Shown here: positions 1-13,500 of the stretch, piece by piece | Layout: each line of letters opens with the position of its first letter | Position numbering within the stretch: the stretch's first letter is position 1 | Assembly: GCA_013397075.1 (NCBI GenBank) | Contig: VWZS01000204.1 | Span: forward strand, 186,001-250,000 | Length of the DNA stretch: 64,000 bases | Origin: Rhabdornis inornatus | Taxonomy: Eukaryota > Chordata > Aves > Passeriformes > Rhabdornithidae | Direction: 5' to 3' | Made by a program: the position numbers and the translations under genes | The notes under the pieces: generated by a model | Told to the model about the DNA's origin: nothing | Seen by the model: only the letters and a program-made list of their open reading frames with translations | The model's database searches: none

Positions 1-1161
1 GTCTCTGGGCATGGAGTCCCAGTCCCTTGCAGTGCCAAGAAAAACACTCTAAGTTCTTGGCCTCTGAATGCCCGTGTGGTGAGTAAGTGGGCAAGGATTA
101 GATGTCCAGCTCTGCCTGTGCATGCACAGATGGGAAGAGACAGGAAGGAATATAGTCCAAACTAGAAAATGGTTGAAGGGAAAGAAGAAACCTAACTGAA
201 AAATGCTGGAGAACTTCAGGTTGTCTTGGCACAGATGCTTCCCCAGCACAAATCAAAGAGTAGGAAGAAAATGGAACCTGTCAGGATGGTAACAGGCTTC
301 TCTCCTTCATTCTTTCCTCCTCCCTGCCCCCAGTCTCTTCTTCTGAACATGACCTGCCAGAGCAACACACAGCAAGTAACTCCTCACTGCCACACTGACT
401 GGCTGTAGTCAAGGCACTGGATAGTAAGGCACTCATTACAATCTTTCATCAAAATCTGTACCATCACCCTGTATCAGATAAAAATCTCCTTACTTTTGAT
501 CTAATTGCATTTAATAGGAACTCGGACTTTTTCCAGAGTAAGAAAAATTGTTGTTGCTTAAACATTTTATAAACTAGCATTTTTCTGGCCAGAAGACAAA
601 CTCTTAGAAGTCAATGATGAGGAGCCATCATGCACCAACACTTTTTTTTGAGCACAATGTGGCTTGGGGTATTACTTTAACTTTCCTTCACTGGGAAGTG
701 AAGGAAAATTTACTTTTTACTTTCTCACTGTCAGCATGATTTTAGTTTTCCCTCTGTATCATGTCACAGGGGTGTAACTTTGGAGTAATTTTGAGATACA
801 TAACTAAATTAGATGGCTAAATTAACATTGTTTTCAGAGACTGAGAGAAGCATTTACAGCCATTTCTTCCTTAACATAAGCCATAGTATCTGGCCCAGTT
901 GTTCAATTCATAGCCAGCATCTACAGTTACACTTTTCTTTGGGAAAGATATTGCTTTGTTCAAAGGGAGACACAATGCTGCTACACAAGCTGCAGAAACT
1001 TGCATTTACTGCTCCCATTGCTGTACAGAGTGAATCCTCATACTTGAGAGGGAATGGGCAGAATGTGCTGTAGCCTGCAAAGCCTTCCTAACTTTACCTG
1101 TCTAGGATAATCTTACAAGAGGAAGTTTCCCATTTCTAAGAGAATCTTATTCCAGGGAACA
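1..1161. other. Intergenic DNA, nothing recognised
   Basis: AT-leaning sequence beyond the 3' end of GCLC. The open frames here are short, start at random and show no family features. ELOVL5 is expected further to the left from vertebrate gene order, but no exon of it is visible. Confidence 0.6.
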
Positions 1162-1700
1162 CTGTATTGGGTTCACACGGCCCCATTTTGGTATTGGGCA
1201 AGCTATAGGGGTGGCTTCTGTGAAAAGCTGCTGGAAGCTTCCCCCATGTGAGTCAATGACATGGCTCCAGGATGGACCTGACCCAGGCTGAGTGCATCAT
1301 CAACAGTGGTAGTGTTTCTGGAATAGTATTTAAGAAATCAGGAAAAAACTGCACAACAGCACTCAGCTGGAAGAGGTGAATGAGAATATGTGTGAGAAAC
1401 AATTCTGCAGACACCAAGGTCAGAGAAAAAGGAAGGGGAGGTGGTGTTCCAGGTGACAGAGCTGAGATTTCCTGCAGCCCGTGGTGCAGCCCATGGTGAG
1501 GCAGCTGTGCCCTGCAGTCCATGAAGGTCCATGGGGATGCAGAGATCCACCTGCAGCTCCTAGAAGAACCCCCAGCAAAGCAGATGGATGCCCAAAGGAG
1601 GCTGTGATCATGTGAGAAATCCACAATGGCACAGACTCCTGGCAGGGCCTGTGGCCCTGGGGAGAGAGGAACTCAGGCTGGAGCAGATTTGCACCACTCC
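1162..1700 (-). mobile_element. ERV-derived interspersed repeat, minus strand (copy A)
   Basis: On the minus strand it reads through GAGCTGCAGGTGGATCTCTG, TGACCTTGGTGTCTGCAGAA, GTTTCTCACACATATTCTCA and GGGGGAAGCTTCCAGCAGC. The same order of phrases occurs on the plus strand at 18321-18897, so both are copies of one dispersed family. I recognise it as retrovirus-related sequence common in songbirds, but cannot name the subfamily. The open frames over this stretch are remnants without a clear protein. Confidence 0.65.
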
Positions 1701-2837
1701 CAGAAAGGCAAGCTGCTTGCAGAGCTCTGTGCACACATTTTAAGGAGACACATCTTAAGAATGTAGGCCATGATAAAAGCATGTTTATAATAATCCAGAA
1801 ACTAAGACATTTGAACATAAATAGTCTGACACAAGAGAAAACTGGCATCAGGGTTCACAGCATCAAGACCTCTGGAGATCACAATGGGATCTCCTAGCTG
1901 AAAACTGAGTGGAAGGCATGAATCGTGTTAGTGGGGCTGAACTGTATCCAACACAATGATCACTGAAAGTGCCACAGTTAAGTCTTTGGGCAAGGAATCA
2001 ATCACAATTCACCTCGGGTGCCTGATACTTCTTCCCCTCCCTTTGTTCACATGATTGTTGGAAAGGTCATTATTTCCATGAAAGCACTTCATGACTGCAG
2101 AACTGAAAGTCCTGTAAGCATAGCCCAAGGGAGTTTCTCATGCTCTCTGCAAAAGGTCAGCCAGGGCTTGAGGCTTGGACTAGGGTTTGCTTCTCCACCT
2201 CAGAGTGGGCACAGACAGAACAGAGCCACCTCGAAGTTCTACTCAAAGGTAGTGGCAAAGCTTGCCCCTCTCCCTGCAGCAACTGTGGTTTGCACTAACA
2301 GCCTTCACCACACTGTAAAGAACAGGCTGCATCACATACCTGAACTCTTCATCTAGTGAATATACAATGCTTAGACACTGCAAGCAAGCATGTCTCAAAA
2401 AACAAACAGCAGCTCTGTGTTTGATCTCACTCATCCCTTCTGGAAACACGTACACAAGAAGGCAGGAGGGAAACTTCCAGCCACAACTTTTAAAGCATCA
2501 TGACAAAATGTTCTCTAACTTACAGGACACATAGCTGGCCAGAAGGGTGATTCAATGTTAACTGAAAGGGAATAAGGTATTGATGCAGTACCAGCAGAAA
2601 AGCATTCCAGCTATTTTTAGGGGTTTTCCAAGCATAGCAGCTCATGCTGTGCAATCAGACTGATGCTACCTTGAAAATAGCAAGGACTTCTTTGCTGTAG
2701 GAGCGTCAGACCATTTGTCTGAGTCCTGAGAAGCTTCACTGTGAACAAAATGAGTCTGGGTGAGTTGTACTTGCCAGGTATGCAGCTCCTCCTTTTTTGA
2801 ATCTGAAAGTGTGGGTTCAAGTCATGCAAGTGACCAA
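1701..2837. other. Intergenic DNA between repeat and GCLC 3' end
   Basis: No gene, RNA or clear repeat seen. The 112-residue frame at 2018-2356 has no recognisable domain and no exon-like borders. Confidence 0.55.
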
Positions 2838-2851
2838 CACATACTGCAAAT

Positions 2852-2863
2852 TTTATTTTTATT
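2852..2863 (-). terminator. Poly(A) signal pair (AATAAA twice) for GCLC
   Basis: TTTATT occurs twice back to back on the plus strand, which gives AATAAAAATAAA on the gene strand. A GT-rich element follows within 25 nt. It is the best-formed signal in the 3' region. Confidence 0.55.
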
Positions 2864-3363
2864 TCCTTATTACACGAACTAAATTAGCATATGCCTACAT
2901 CTTAATTAAAACAAATTCACCACTGCAGGAAAAGAGTATTCTTTTTATTCTCTAAAGCACACCTGTGAACACAGAACAAAGTGTAATTCAGTACATAAAA
3001 GCTTCTTGGTGCACCTCTCACTGCAGTTTCTCCATTAGTTCTTTCAAAAAAATCATTACATCTTAAGTATTTATATAAGCTTCCTTTAAGCTTTGCATCT
3101 TCTACCCCTAATGCAATTCACTTTTAGAAATCAGTTAAGAAGCTAAATAAAAAGGCCCCTTAAGTTTGCTTTATTTACAGACGCAACATCTGAATTTAAA
3201 TAGTTTATAGTCACTCCCAGCATCAGCTTCCAATTCAAAGGATTAGTGCATTCCAGAATTTCTCTTTAAACTGTTTTCTAGAGGGGATTAAGTTGTCCAC
3301 AACTACTATTATGTAGGTAACCCCAGCCACCTACATAAATTACCTTATAGAAAATAAACATCC

Positions 3364-3424
3364 TGACAAAATTATTTATAATTAACAAGATGACAAAATT
3401 ATTTATAATTAACAAGATGACAAA
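3364..3424. repeat. 27-bp tandem repeat in the 3' UTR (2.3 copies)
   Basis: The unit starts TGACAAAATTATTTATAATT and repeats with a 27-bp period at 3364 and 3391, with a partial third copy at 3418. The two full copies are identical, which suggests a young duplication. It lies inside the inferred 3' UTR. Confidence 0.9.
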
Positions 3425-4363
3425 GTGAGAAACTCAACCTTCAGGAAGAATGGACAGAATTTTGGTTTTGTGCTGCAGTCGTTGTTGACTATAGGAACAG
3501 CAGCAATGTGGGAGAAGAGCAGCGACACAGGCTGAAGTCCAGAGCAGGTGTCTCTGGTTCCTTTGTGAAGACAGCTGCATGTCCAGCTCTATTTCTTTCT
3601 TTCGACACATCTCCCGTTACTACTTTTTTTGTGAAATCATCAGGCAGATTTCTGAACTGAGACAGCATACAGCTTATTTTAGAGGGGAAGAAATTAACTG
3701 TGCATCTGCAGGCACGCTGACTTGCATTATCTGAATAAAGACAGATCTGTTCCTCTGAGTTTTACAGTTTACAAGTGGATGCAGGTCTTGTGGCAACTGA
3801 GAAACTGCTGTAAAATTAACAACTGGGATGCACATATATTTGTCTGTTCTTACATACTTTCAAAACCCAAATGGAAGGAAGAAGTATCTGTGATTCAGGT
3901 AGATCCAGAAGGATTTTTTTTCTTACACAATAAGGTAAATTACTTAGCACATTCCAGGTTAAAAAAATTACAGTAAACATTCAGTAACTGGAATGCATAT
4001 AATATACAAGTACCATTACATTTACAAAGCTGTTCATGACAATTTTTCTTTCTATATTAAGCATAAAAAAGTTACAAGCTAATTCACAATAACCTTACTT
4101 ACAATGTTATTAAAATACATTGATGTTAATCATAAAAATATTTTACTATTTACATGTATATTGTATAAACCTTAACAATAAGAATATGCCTATTTTAGTA
4201 TGCCTCAAACCAATATTTAGGCAGATTGGCCCATTTTATAGTGCAGTATCCCTGTTTTGGTCTTCACACCATGAAACTTTACCAGATTCACAGTATCTTT
4301 GCTAGTGCTTTGCTAAAAGGTTTAATATTTTTATTATTTAAGAAGCATTCATTCATTTATTCA

Positions 4364-4569
4364 TTACAAAGAGTCAGTTTTATTTCCACTCTGTTTCTTA
4401 TTAAATCCTACCCCTAATAGTTCAGGACACTCTGCCTGGCCTTGAGCAATTTGGTTGCATTTCCACATAAGGCTGTAATTAATTTCATCAGTTATCACAC
4501 TGTCTTGCTTGTAGTCTGGATGCTGTGCGATGAATTCCCTCATCCACCGAGCAACTGTCATTAATTCTC
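4364..4569 (-). CDS. GCLC: GCLC coding exon 16 with stop codon (residues 569-636)
   Basis: 206 nt of coding sequence from the acceptor GCCCACAG|GAGAAT to the TAA at 4366-4364. It encodes ELMTVARWMREFIAQHPDYK, QDSVITDEINYSLMWKCNQI, then a divergent tail AQGQAECPELLGVGF...KTDSL. From memory the human tail is two residues longer and has LCEC where this has QAEC, so one cysteine is missing here. Confidence 0.97.
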
Positions 4570-7500
4570 CTGTGGGCAAGAGGAAATTCAATTTCACACT
4601 TTATACATCTAATTCAGCAGTAGAACACCTAGAGTTCTGTGCAGTATATACACAATTAATGAGTAGCTCATGCTTTCAGGAGAAACACATTCCTATACTT
4701 TTTGGTTTTCAAATATGGCTAAACTGCAGGCATAGTTAAGCTGACATATCCCTGATGGTCTAAAAGCCACTTACCTAGTGGAATTTTCCAACTTTCAGAT
4801 GTTCCAATGACATAATGCAGAAAGAAGTAGCAACTGGAACAGGTGCTATCAACAGATTGTATAGCAAAAGGTCTCAAACAAAGACTATTTAACAAAGCTC
4901 ATTTAACAAACAATCTGTCTGAGATGAATCAACAGACGCCTCTGCACTACTACATTTGTATGAAAGAAGTTTGTGGTTGATCCATTCAATGGAGCTGCTA
5001 GTTTTGATTGGTCAACCTTGGCTTACTGTTCTTTCTCCTTCTGGCAGCTACTCTAGCAAAAAATAGACTGGTCCCCAATTACACCAACTTCAGGTCTGTA
5101 CACAGTGCCTCTGCTTCACTTCACAGTTCTTGGGTTGGTCAGCAGGTACCTAAGGGTCCCCACCACCTCTATATAAGGTCACTGAATGACACACACCACT
5201 TGCAAGAGACTGGTATCCCCATGAAGTAGCAGCTGGGGGCTGGCTGGACACCAGTGTCTGGCTGCTGAATCTTGCTCCTGAATGCAGCACATGCAAGCAA
5301 ATCTTAACTACTAGAAGTTTAAGGTAACTCTGACAGTTAAGACATTAAGATGGGCTGATGGGATGCTCAAAGAGCCCAGAAAAACTTTCATGGCTAGGTA
5401 CCGGCATATCAGCTTCATTGTGAGTGGAAAGAGTCAAGGGCTTCCACTACAGAAGTCTTTGGTTTAAGAATATTATAAAAAGCAAGAGGAATCAAGTTAG
5501 AGAAAGCATGAAGGAACACACAAATAAAAAAGTAGAAAGAATCCAACACTATTTAAAAATATCCTAGCAGTGGTTTGGAACAGATGCACATGAAGAGAAA
5601 TCAGAAAAATTGCAGAAAGTATCAGAACAAAAAGCAGAATAAAAAAAGGTTACTAGAAATCAAAATGTGCTTCAAAAACCAGAAGTAATGAGGCCAGAGT
5701 TTTTTTTCTGCCCATATGAGGGCAGGAAAAAAATTACCCAAGAGGCTTTATTGGTTGAAGGCACTAAAAACTCAACATGAAAACTTTCTCACACCAACGA
5801 GAAGCAGGGGGCCTGCAAGAAAGTCAGTGGAGTCAGGAGATGAGCAGAGTGAAGCTTAAAAAGAGACACGTTTGAAGTGCAAGCTGTGTGGGCATCAGTG
5901 CTGGAGCAGCTGGGGAGTGTCCAGTGCACACCAACACAGACACCTAGTGGCCAGGCAGCCCAGGCACTCTCCATCCTTGCCCCACTGTACCCTGCACACC
6001 TTCACTGTGAGCACAGCCTGCAACTCTCAGAGGTATGTACAGGAGTATAGCAGTGCTGACTGACAAAAGGTGTGAGATACCTTACAGGCAAGGAGAGGCA
6101 AAGGGAATTGTAACTTCAGGAGCAACCATATACTGGAGAAGTCCACACAATTATGAATGCTGATGATGAGTGAGTAGATAAACATGATCCTACAACACAG
6201 GAACTAGAAGCTGTATCATGGAATAACTGTGAATAGCATTTAAACATGAAAAACTACAGAATTAATTTTTTCAAAAAGCATATAATAGAACTATGTCATT
6301 TCTTATTGTATGACTTTAGGTGGACCAGAAGTGTAACTGCTTCAAGAAAGGTAAGGCAAAGATCATGGAAATCACATCTGTGAATGCTGATCAAGCTCTG
6401 TGATTACTGTGCTGCAGGCAGCCAGGAGAGCACACCAGGACAAGGACCACTTGATGCTGCCACCACCTCAGTACTGCTTTCATTAATATTAGGTGGTGGT
6501 CAGCAACTGCTGCCTGCCTAGCAAATCTGTAGTCTCACTGAGTGGTGGCAGTCAAACACCACCTATACAGAGATCAGGAGGGTAATACCTTGCTATGCTG
6601 CAGGAGAAAAGGTGACTAAATTATGCTGGGGCAAGGTAACAGCCACAGCAGCTAAGGTGTCAGTGGTCTTAACCCATGAGTGCTGTGTTCACCATTTGAG
6701 AAATCTGGAAGATGGCCACTCTTTGTGGATATGACTCATAATAAACAGTCTGCAGATCAGGAACATTTGATTTAAGATCAAGAGTAAATTTGAATAATCC
6801 AAAGGTCACAACTGAGAAACATCATGGCACAGTAATACAACACCTAAATGCTTTTTTATTCTGTGGATTCTAGTTCTTAAGAAGCCTCATTTAAAAGTTT
6901 TTTCAGTTCATAAGAGCTGAACTATACACCCTACACTCTTATCTACCTTGTTCTCACAGATTTTAGGTCTGTGTAAATACAGGAGCTGGCTTTTGCACTA
7001 GGTAGCAGTTTTCTTTGGTGGGGAACACCTCCAGCTGGGGTTGGACCCACGTCACTAGGCCTTAGGAAAAACTGTAGAGTTATGGATTCCTTGTTTTCGT
7101 AAGACCATTTCCCTGAAGGAAAAAAAAAAAACCCAAACCAAAACGAACAGGCAAGGGAATGTTTAAAAACATGTTACCATCCTGAAGAACTGCTAAAGTA
7201 GTGAATTAACAGATAAGACAAAATCCTGATTTCCACCTCAGCTTTAGAAAGGTCTTTACCTAGAAGCTTCTACAGCAATCTTCAAGAATTAAAAAGGAAT
7301 GCAACACTTTAGTTTAAGACTCAGGGTGGGGCAGGAGAGGGGGGAAGAAAAGAAAAATTCTTGACTTATGAGGCTAAAATTAACCATCTAGCTAAATTTA
7401 CATCAATGCAGTTATACAGGGGATTTACACAGAAAAAGTTTAAAAGCTGCTGCAGACTGAGCTAAACACACAGTTCTGAATTAAGTTTAGCCTGCATCTT

Positions 7501-10500
7501 TTACTCATTACACTGTGGCATTTTAAGTAACATGAAGAGTCATTATACACCTGTCTTGAAAAACATTGCAACGTGGCAAAGACAGTGGAAGAGCCTACTC
7601 TGTTCTGCCTTGAAGGAGTTCTGCTACTTATGGAAGGACTTATCAGTAAGCTAAAGTCTAGGTCCCATGGTCTAGCAGACCTGAGTTTAGACTTACAAAT
7701 GCTTTGGAGCAGTAAGCTATAGAGTCACACCAGTAGTATAGGCAAGCTATCAGACCCAGCCTCAAATACTCTCACAACACGCAAGTGACAGGGCCAAGTG
7801 GAGTAGTATATGTTTAACTACTACAAAGTGGACGATACAGCGGCAAAAGCAGCAGTAAACAGTGTTGAAAAGCAAAATCGAGGACTGGGTATACACTACC
7901 CTCTAACCCATGACTGTTACTCTATCAGTTACTCCTAATTTAAGTTCTAAAACAGATCACTAAGCATTAAAAATCAAAAACAGACAGGACAAGATTTAGG
8001 CCAGAGAACACACTCCAGTCTTCTGCAGTAATGATTCAATAGCTAACGAGACATCCACAGCTCCCATCAGTCTTATCCAACTGAAAGTAGAAAAATGCCA
8101 AGAAAGTCTATGTCCAAAAATGTCAAACATACCAGAGGCTCTCTTTTTTATTAGCTTCAGATAGTTTAGGATGGTGCATCTTGTGTCCACATCCACTTCC
8201 ATGTTTTCAAGATAGGAATTCAAAATTGGGATCAAACCAGGAAAGACTCCTTCCTGTGTAAGAGAACAGAATCAGCATAAAACACACTCAGTCTGGTTTC
8301 TGGGAGGGTAGAATAGAATGTGTTCCAGGTAGAAGAGGCTATGACCTTCCCATTGATAATTGTATCAATGCTCATTAAGGTGTACTCTTCTGTGTTGGTG
8401 CTTGTCCCATTCTGTGCAGAGCCACATCCATCCACAACAGCATTTCCACCTTCATGTGTGACAAAGGAAAAGGAAAAAATGGTTAAAAGGCAAGATATGT
8501 GCTAAACATCCACAACAGTGTTAGTCAGATTACTTGATGTGATACCTTTGCATATATCTTTTCTGAAGTAAAACATTCCCTGTCGTACAGCATCTCTTTT
8601 CTGGGCCACCTTCATGTTTTCATCCACCTGGCAAAAGAAGTATTTCAGAGATTTTAGAAAAGTAGGATTCTTCCAAACTGTAACATTTGGGTTTCATAAG
8701 TTGAAACATCTACTATATTTCTTACTATTTCATTACAAAAGGTCAAGCTGTGAAGCTAAGTTTTATTTCATTCTCCAGTGGCCAGGACAAACTCACAAAT
8801 AGATGACATTTTATGAATCTGGACCTCCAGCAGAATAGGTAATGGTATCATGTTAGAACATGCTATACTAATTTGAGTTTGGATGAAAACATAAGAACAG
8901 TTATGATTACCAGGTTGCATCCCTTCTGGCAGACTTCTCTGCATATTTAGATGCAATTTAAGTAAGTACAGAAGAAGAAAATTTCAATTTCCCTAGCCAT
9001 AATTTGCTGCTTTTATTAACAAAGTCATCACTGTCTTTAGAAGAATTACCATTGTATTAAACAAACTTTTAGAAACAGCATTCAAGTAAGTTTGTATGGG
9101 AGTTGCATCTATTCCATTCCCAAACATCTGTTGGATATTTAAACTTAGATTGCTAGCAAAAAAGTTCTAAATTTCAGGCTTCTCAACAGTCCTCCAAACT
9201 GCTCTGCAAATGACATAAGCATTGCTCTGTCTTTCTTGATGGAAGATTTTGTCCAAGTTCTTTAGTTGGTATGTTCTCAGGGAATTAACATCATACAGAT
9301 TTTGGACATTAGCTTTACCATATTGCCTTCAGAAAAAGAGATATAATTTGCTGAATTCTTTGTCTGATCTTTATCTAAAGGCTATGCAAAATCTTCATTT
9401 ACTTCTTACCTTCCAAACCTTTATTTTCAATTAATTTTATATTATGAAACCTATTTACACAACAGGTTGTTTTGAAAGTTTGAAAGAACTCCAGTCCCAG
9501 CTGACAAGCATTCAACTGCATTCAATCAGACAGCCAAGATTAGTGTGAGATTAGCCCCATAACCCCCTATTATTTTACTTGAAAGAGGCAGGCTTACCAA
9601 TGGTTGTGCAATTCTGTGTTGCATTACCTGCCAAATTGCTTGGCAAGCTCAAGCAATTTTAAGCCCCCCAGCCCTCCAACTCTGTTCAGGTTCTTTCAGC
9701 ACCTGATCTCTTATTCACTCTTAGCTGGTAGTTAAAAACTTTGTGCTTTTGAGACACTCAAATAACAATGTAATTATGTGTAATCTAAGTGTTAAATTGC
9801 TGCATTATTTATGCAGTCTGAACTCCCTGACATCTCCTTTTAGAAGTCATACCAAATCATACCATATATGTACGGTATGATTACTGTAAATTTATGACTT
9901 CAATATTTTTCTCCTTTTTAATTAAAAAACTCTATGAAAAGCCACAGGATACTATGGCTATGCTGGACTTTCGAGCATAGTGTCAAAAGCCTTCTGCCCT
10001 ACAAGATCTTTTTAAAAGTTACCTGTAAGGTCGCAGGAATATCCATCTAAAAAGACACTTTTTGGTCAAGTACCTCAGAAGGAGGACATGCAAGGTCAGC
10101 TTCACACAAAACAGTTCAGCAATTGTGAGGGCAAGATTAAGGAAAAAGTAATTTTGCATTGCTTGTCTGTCTGAGGACAAGTCACAGCTGTGACCAGAAT
10201 CAGCAGCATTTGTTTCCACTCAAATACTATGTAACACTAAGCCTGCTGAACTCCTCCTTTCTCTCCCCACCAGATACAAACAAAACAGAGTAAGAGCATG
10301 AGACACAGGCAACATTCATGTTAAGTCTAAAACTTTTATTTTGACTTCCACCGGTTATTTTCCCCCTGCATGTAAAATGGGGGAAACATACCCCTTTCCC
10401 AGCCTCAAAACAGCCTTGTGACAACGGTATTTCTCAACATTTCTGCAGCAGTTAGACACTGCTAGGCATCACAGAAATTCTTACAGCACTTTTCTATGTT

Positions 10501-13500
10501 TAATACTATGAGACAGCTGTAAAATATTTGTTTAATATTGTAGAGTTTAAATTAATTCAAAGTACTTGTACAGATGAAAACTGACTGGAAGATAAAAATG
10601 ACTGTTCTGTAAGTGGACAAGTATTATTTCCTAGTTTGCAGGGGATAAAAATCGGACTTGATGCAAATCTATTACATTTAGCTCTAATAGATCTGATCTT
10701 TCACACCTACCTTGGACAAAGGAATGAGAAAATCCAGTTTATATGACAGAATCACTCTGGTTAGCAATACCACAAACACAACATATGCAGAGTTTTCAAA
10801 GTCTGTTAACTGGACCTAGACATGAAAGGAGTAAAGATGCAATTACTTTAGTGGGAATACACTCATGCAAGGACAGTCTGGAACAGTTTGACCTGGATGT
10901 TCATGCTAGTACTTGTGTTCACACACACTGTACTCGCCGAGGGATGATGCACACGCGCAGTCACCAGCAGTGACACAACGCATGCACACGCTTCAACAAA
11001 CTCAACCCTGCAATTCAACATAAAGCACACTCGTGTTTCAAAAGACAACCTGCACCTTCAGGCTCTCTGTCTAATTACGGAAGTATAGTAGCTTTTAGAT
11101 TTCCACTCCAAAAGGATTAAATTCAGAGAGCTTAGAAAGAGACAGCTGTAGAATAAAAGCACTTGTGAAAAAAAACAAAACTGTGACAGTGGAATTGTTC
11201 AGTACCAGGAAATGTACTGGAGAAATACAGTCTCTAAAAGCTAAATAGGGCATTGTTTACTGCTGCTTTAATACAAGCCTAATTCCTTTCCCCATCACCC
11301 CAAATCCATTAGCATGCGTTGATGTGCTGCAGTGGATTCTCCTGTCAGTTACATTCCCACAGTCCATGTCTGATTAAATACTGCTGTCCACTTCACTTGC
11401 ATCTAGCAAATCAAAGGGGAGAAAACACAGCACAAGTAATAGGAGTTTGATACTGGATGGCAGAATGCCTGGTACTTTTCCACTTAAAAGGAAATGTGCT
11501 CTTGTACATACTGATATCTTCCTTACCTCCATAGGTCTGAATTCCACTCTCCATCCAATATCTGAATTTGGAGGTGGTGGCTTAAACCTCATTGTCTGCC
11601 AGTTTGTAGACTGAATATTCTGCAAAGCACATGAAATCATCTGTCACAATCCAGATACACATCATTCATAATCGAAGAAAGATAAGCAGATAACTAGAGT
11701 CCTAGTGTTTTCTGTGGAACAGCATCGCAGGTTAGGGAAGTGGGTCCAAAGTAAGTGCTGTAACTTCCTAAAGTCCACGGTACAACTACCTGTCCTAGGA
11801 GCAAGTATGTTGTACTTTCTCCTGCTATTTTGGTTGAGTATTATGTACAAGACACTAAGGGACTGGCATGCAGCTGACTTTATTTTTTCATGAGGGGCTG
11901 ACACATCCTAAACTAAAAAGGCCTAATATTACCACAGCTATTACCTCAAAGCTGTAAAAGAGAGATTTCTACATAAATAAAATACAAATAATTTTCAGGA
12001 AGCCTTAAAAATTGACAATTCCCCTTAGCATTTATATACATTGCTATAATTTAGGCTCTTCATATATTATTTGGTTCAAAGTATAAGCCATCAACTTCTA
12101 AATAAAAGATTAAACAAATAAATGAATGTGCTTATAACTGCAGTCATATGCTAAAAAACTAGCTGGAGTAAAAAATTAATGAAAAAATTCTTAGCTAATA
12201 CAGCCATCCTCCAATTAAGTAGTAGTATAAAAATAAGCAATTATATATATTTATTAAATTCCTCTAAATCAGACATAACCTCAAAATGGTCGGATTCATT
12301 TGCATCATCTAGATGTATTTTCTCCTCAAACAAAGTCAGTGGGTCTCGAATGAACAAGTGTGCAATATGCTGTGCCAAAAGGTGGTCAATACCTACAAGA
12401 TGAAAATTCAAACAAACAATTCACACATATCAAAACAGGCGCTGGGAAATTATTTTTTTTACAAGACAGAAAATATCTAACACTGCAATGCTACCTCAAC
12501 CCACCACATCCTGTTAACGTGATGACTTCAGGAAGGAAGGAAATGATTATAAAGAGAAAAAAACCCCAAACCAATCAGGTTCTTGTTTGAAAATGGCAGC
12601 TGAATATTGGTGTGGCAGCCATTCTTCCTGCTTTCTGATGCATTCTATGCCACGTTTCCTAAAGCAGTTTGGCTCTCTCCATAAAAGTAAAACATTAATT
12701 CCAACTTGAGAAACTCAGTTTGATGCATTAGGGACAGTTTCTGTTACAAATGAATCCTTTTAAAAAAAACTCTCAAGACCACTCTGCATGGATACTTCCT
12801 GAGTAGGAGTCACTTTGAGGGCTGCACAATGTTTGTAACAAACAAGAACAAAAACATAAAATATCCCCACACGCTGCAAACATAATTCTTAACCTGCTCA
12901 TAATGAAGCAAACACTTACCTTCCTTTATTAGCTGCTCGTAGATATCTTTGTCTATTGTCAAATCAATGTCATTGTATTTCTCACCACATTCAGATAGAT
13001 AACTGTCTATGGAATCATATCTGGATTTACTGATTCTATAATGGTTGTTCTTCAGTGGCTATATAATTTAAGAATACAATATTTTAACAGCTTGTTAACA
13101 AAGTTATCTAAGTTTTGATCACTAATGACACTTATGTTGAGAATTATTATCCTATTTAAAAAACCCTACAACCTCAATTAAAATTATTGAAAACACAAGT
13201 CTAAAATACACTCAATATAAAGTGATTCTGGAATTACGACTATTTTGTTTGCAGACATATATATCTGAACAAAATATCAGTCATCAATCACACATGACTA
13301 GAATTCTCAAGAAGCAGAAATGTTTTCCTGATGTAATATACCATTGCCCCAAGCACCTACAAAGCATTAAACACATACCATCAATTTCACTATATGCACA
13401 CTGTTAGAGATGCCCTTAAAATAGGTAGTTCAAGAAATATTTCAAGTACCTTTTAAAAATTATTTATGTAATTTTGTAAGTGCCTGGAATGGAAATTCCT

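Larger units (their letters stand above)
2838..4363 (-). other. GCLC: Likely GCLC 3' untranslated region with poly(A) site
   Basis: AT-rich sequence after the stop codon. On the minus strand two overlapping-tandem AATAAA signals lie at 2858-2863 and 2852-2857, followed after about 20 nt by a GT-rich stretch (TGTGTTGG). This is the standard cleavage layout, with the cut near 2838. The resulting length of about 1.5 kb is similar to the human 3' UTR. Earlier AATAAA copies (for example at 2944-2949 and close to the stop at about 4329-4334) could give shorter forms. Two Pumilio-type TGTAAATA motifs lie at 4147-4154 and 3172-3179. The end is inferred, not shown. Confidence 0.55.

Noticed and set aside
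1..2837. ELOVL5 exons
   Set aside because: Expected in this direction from vertebrate gene order, but no elongase motif (such as the HXXHH box) is found in the frames.
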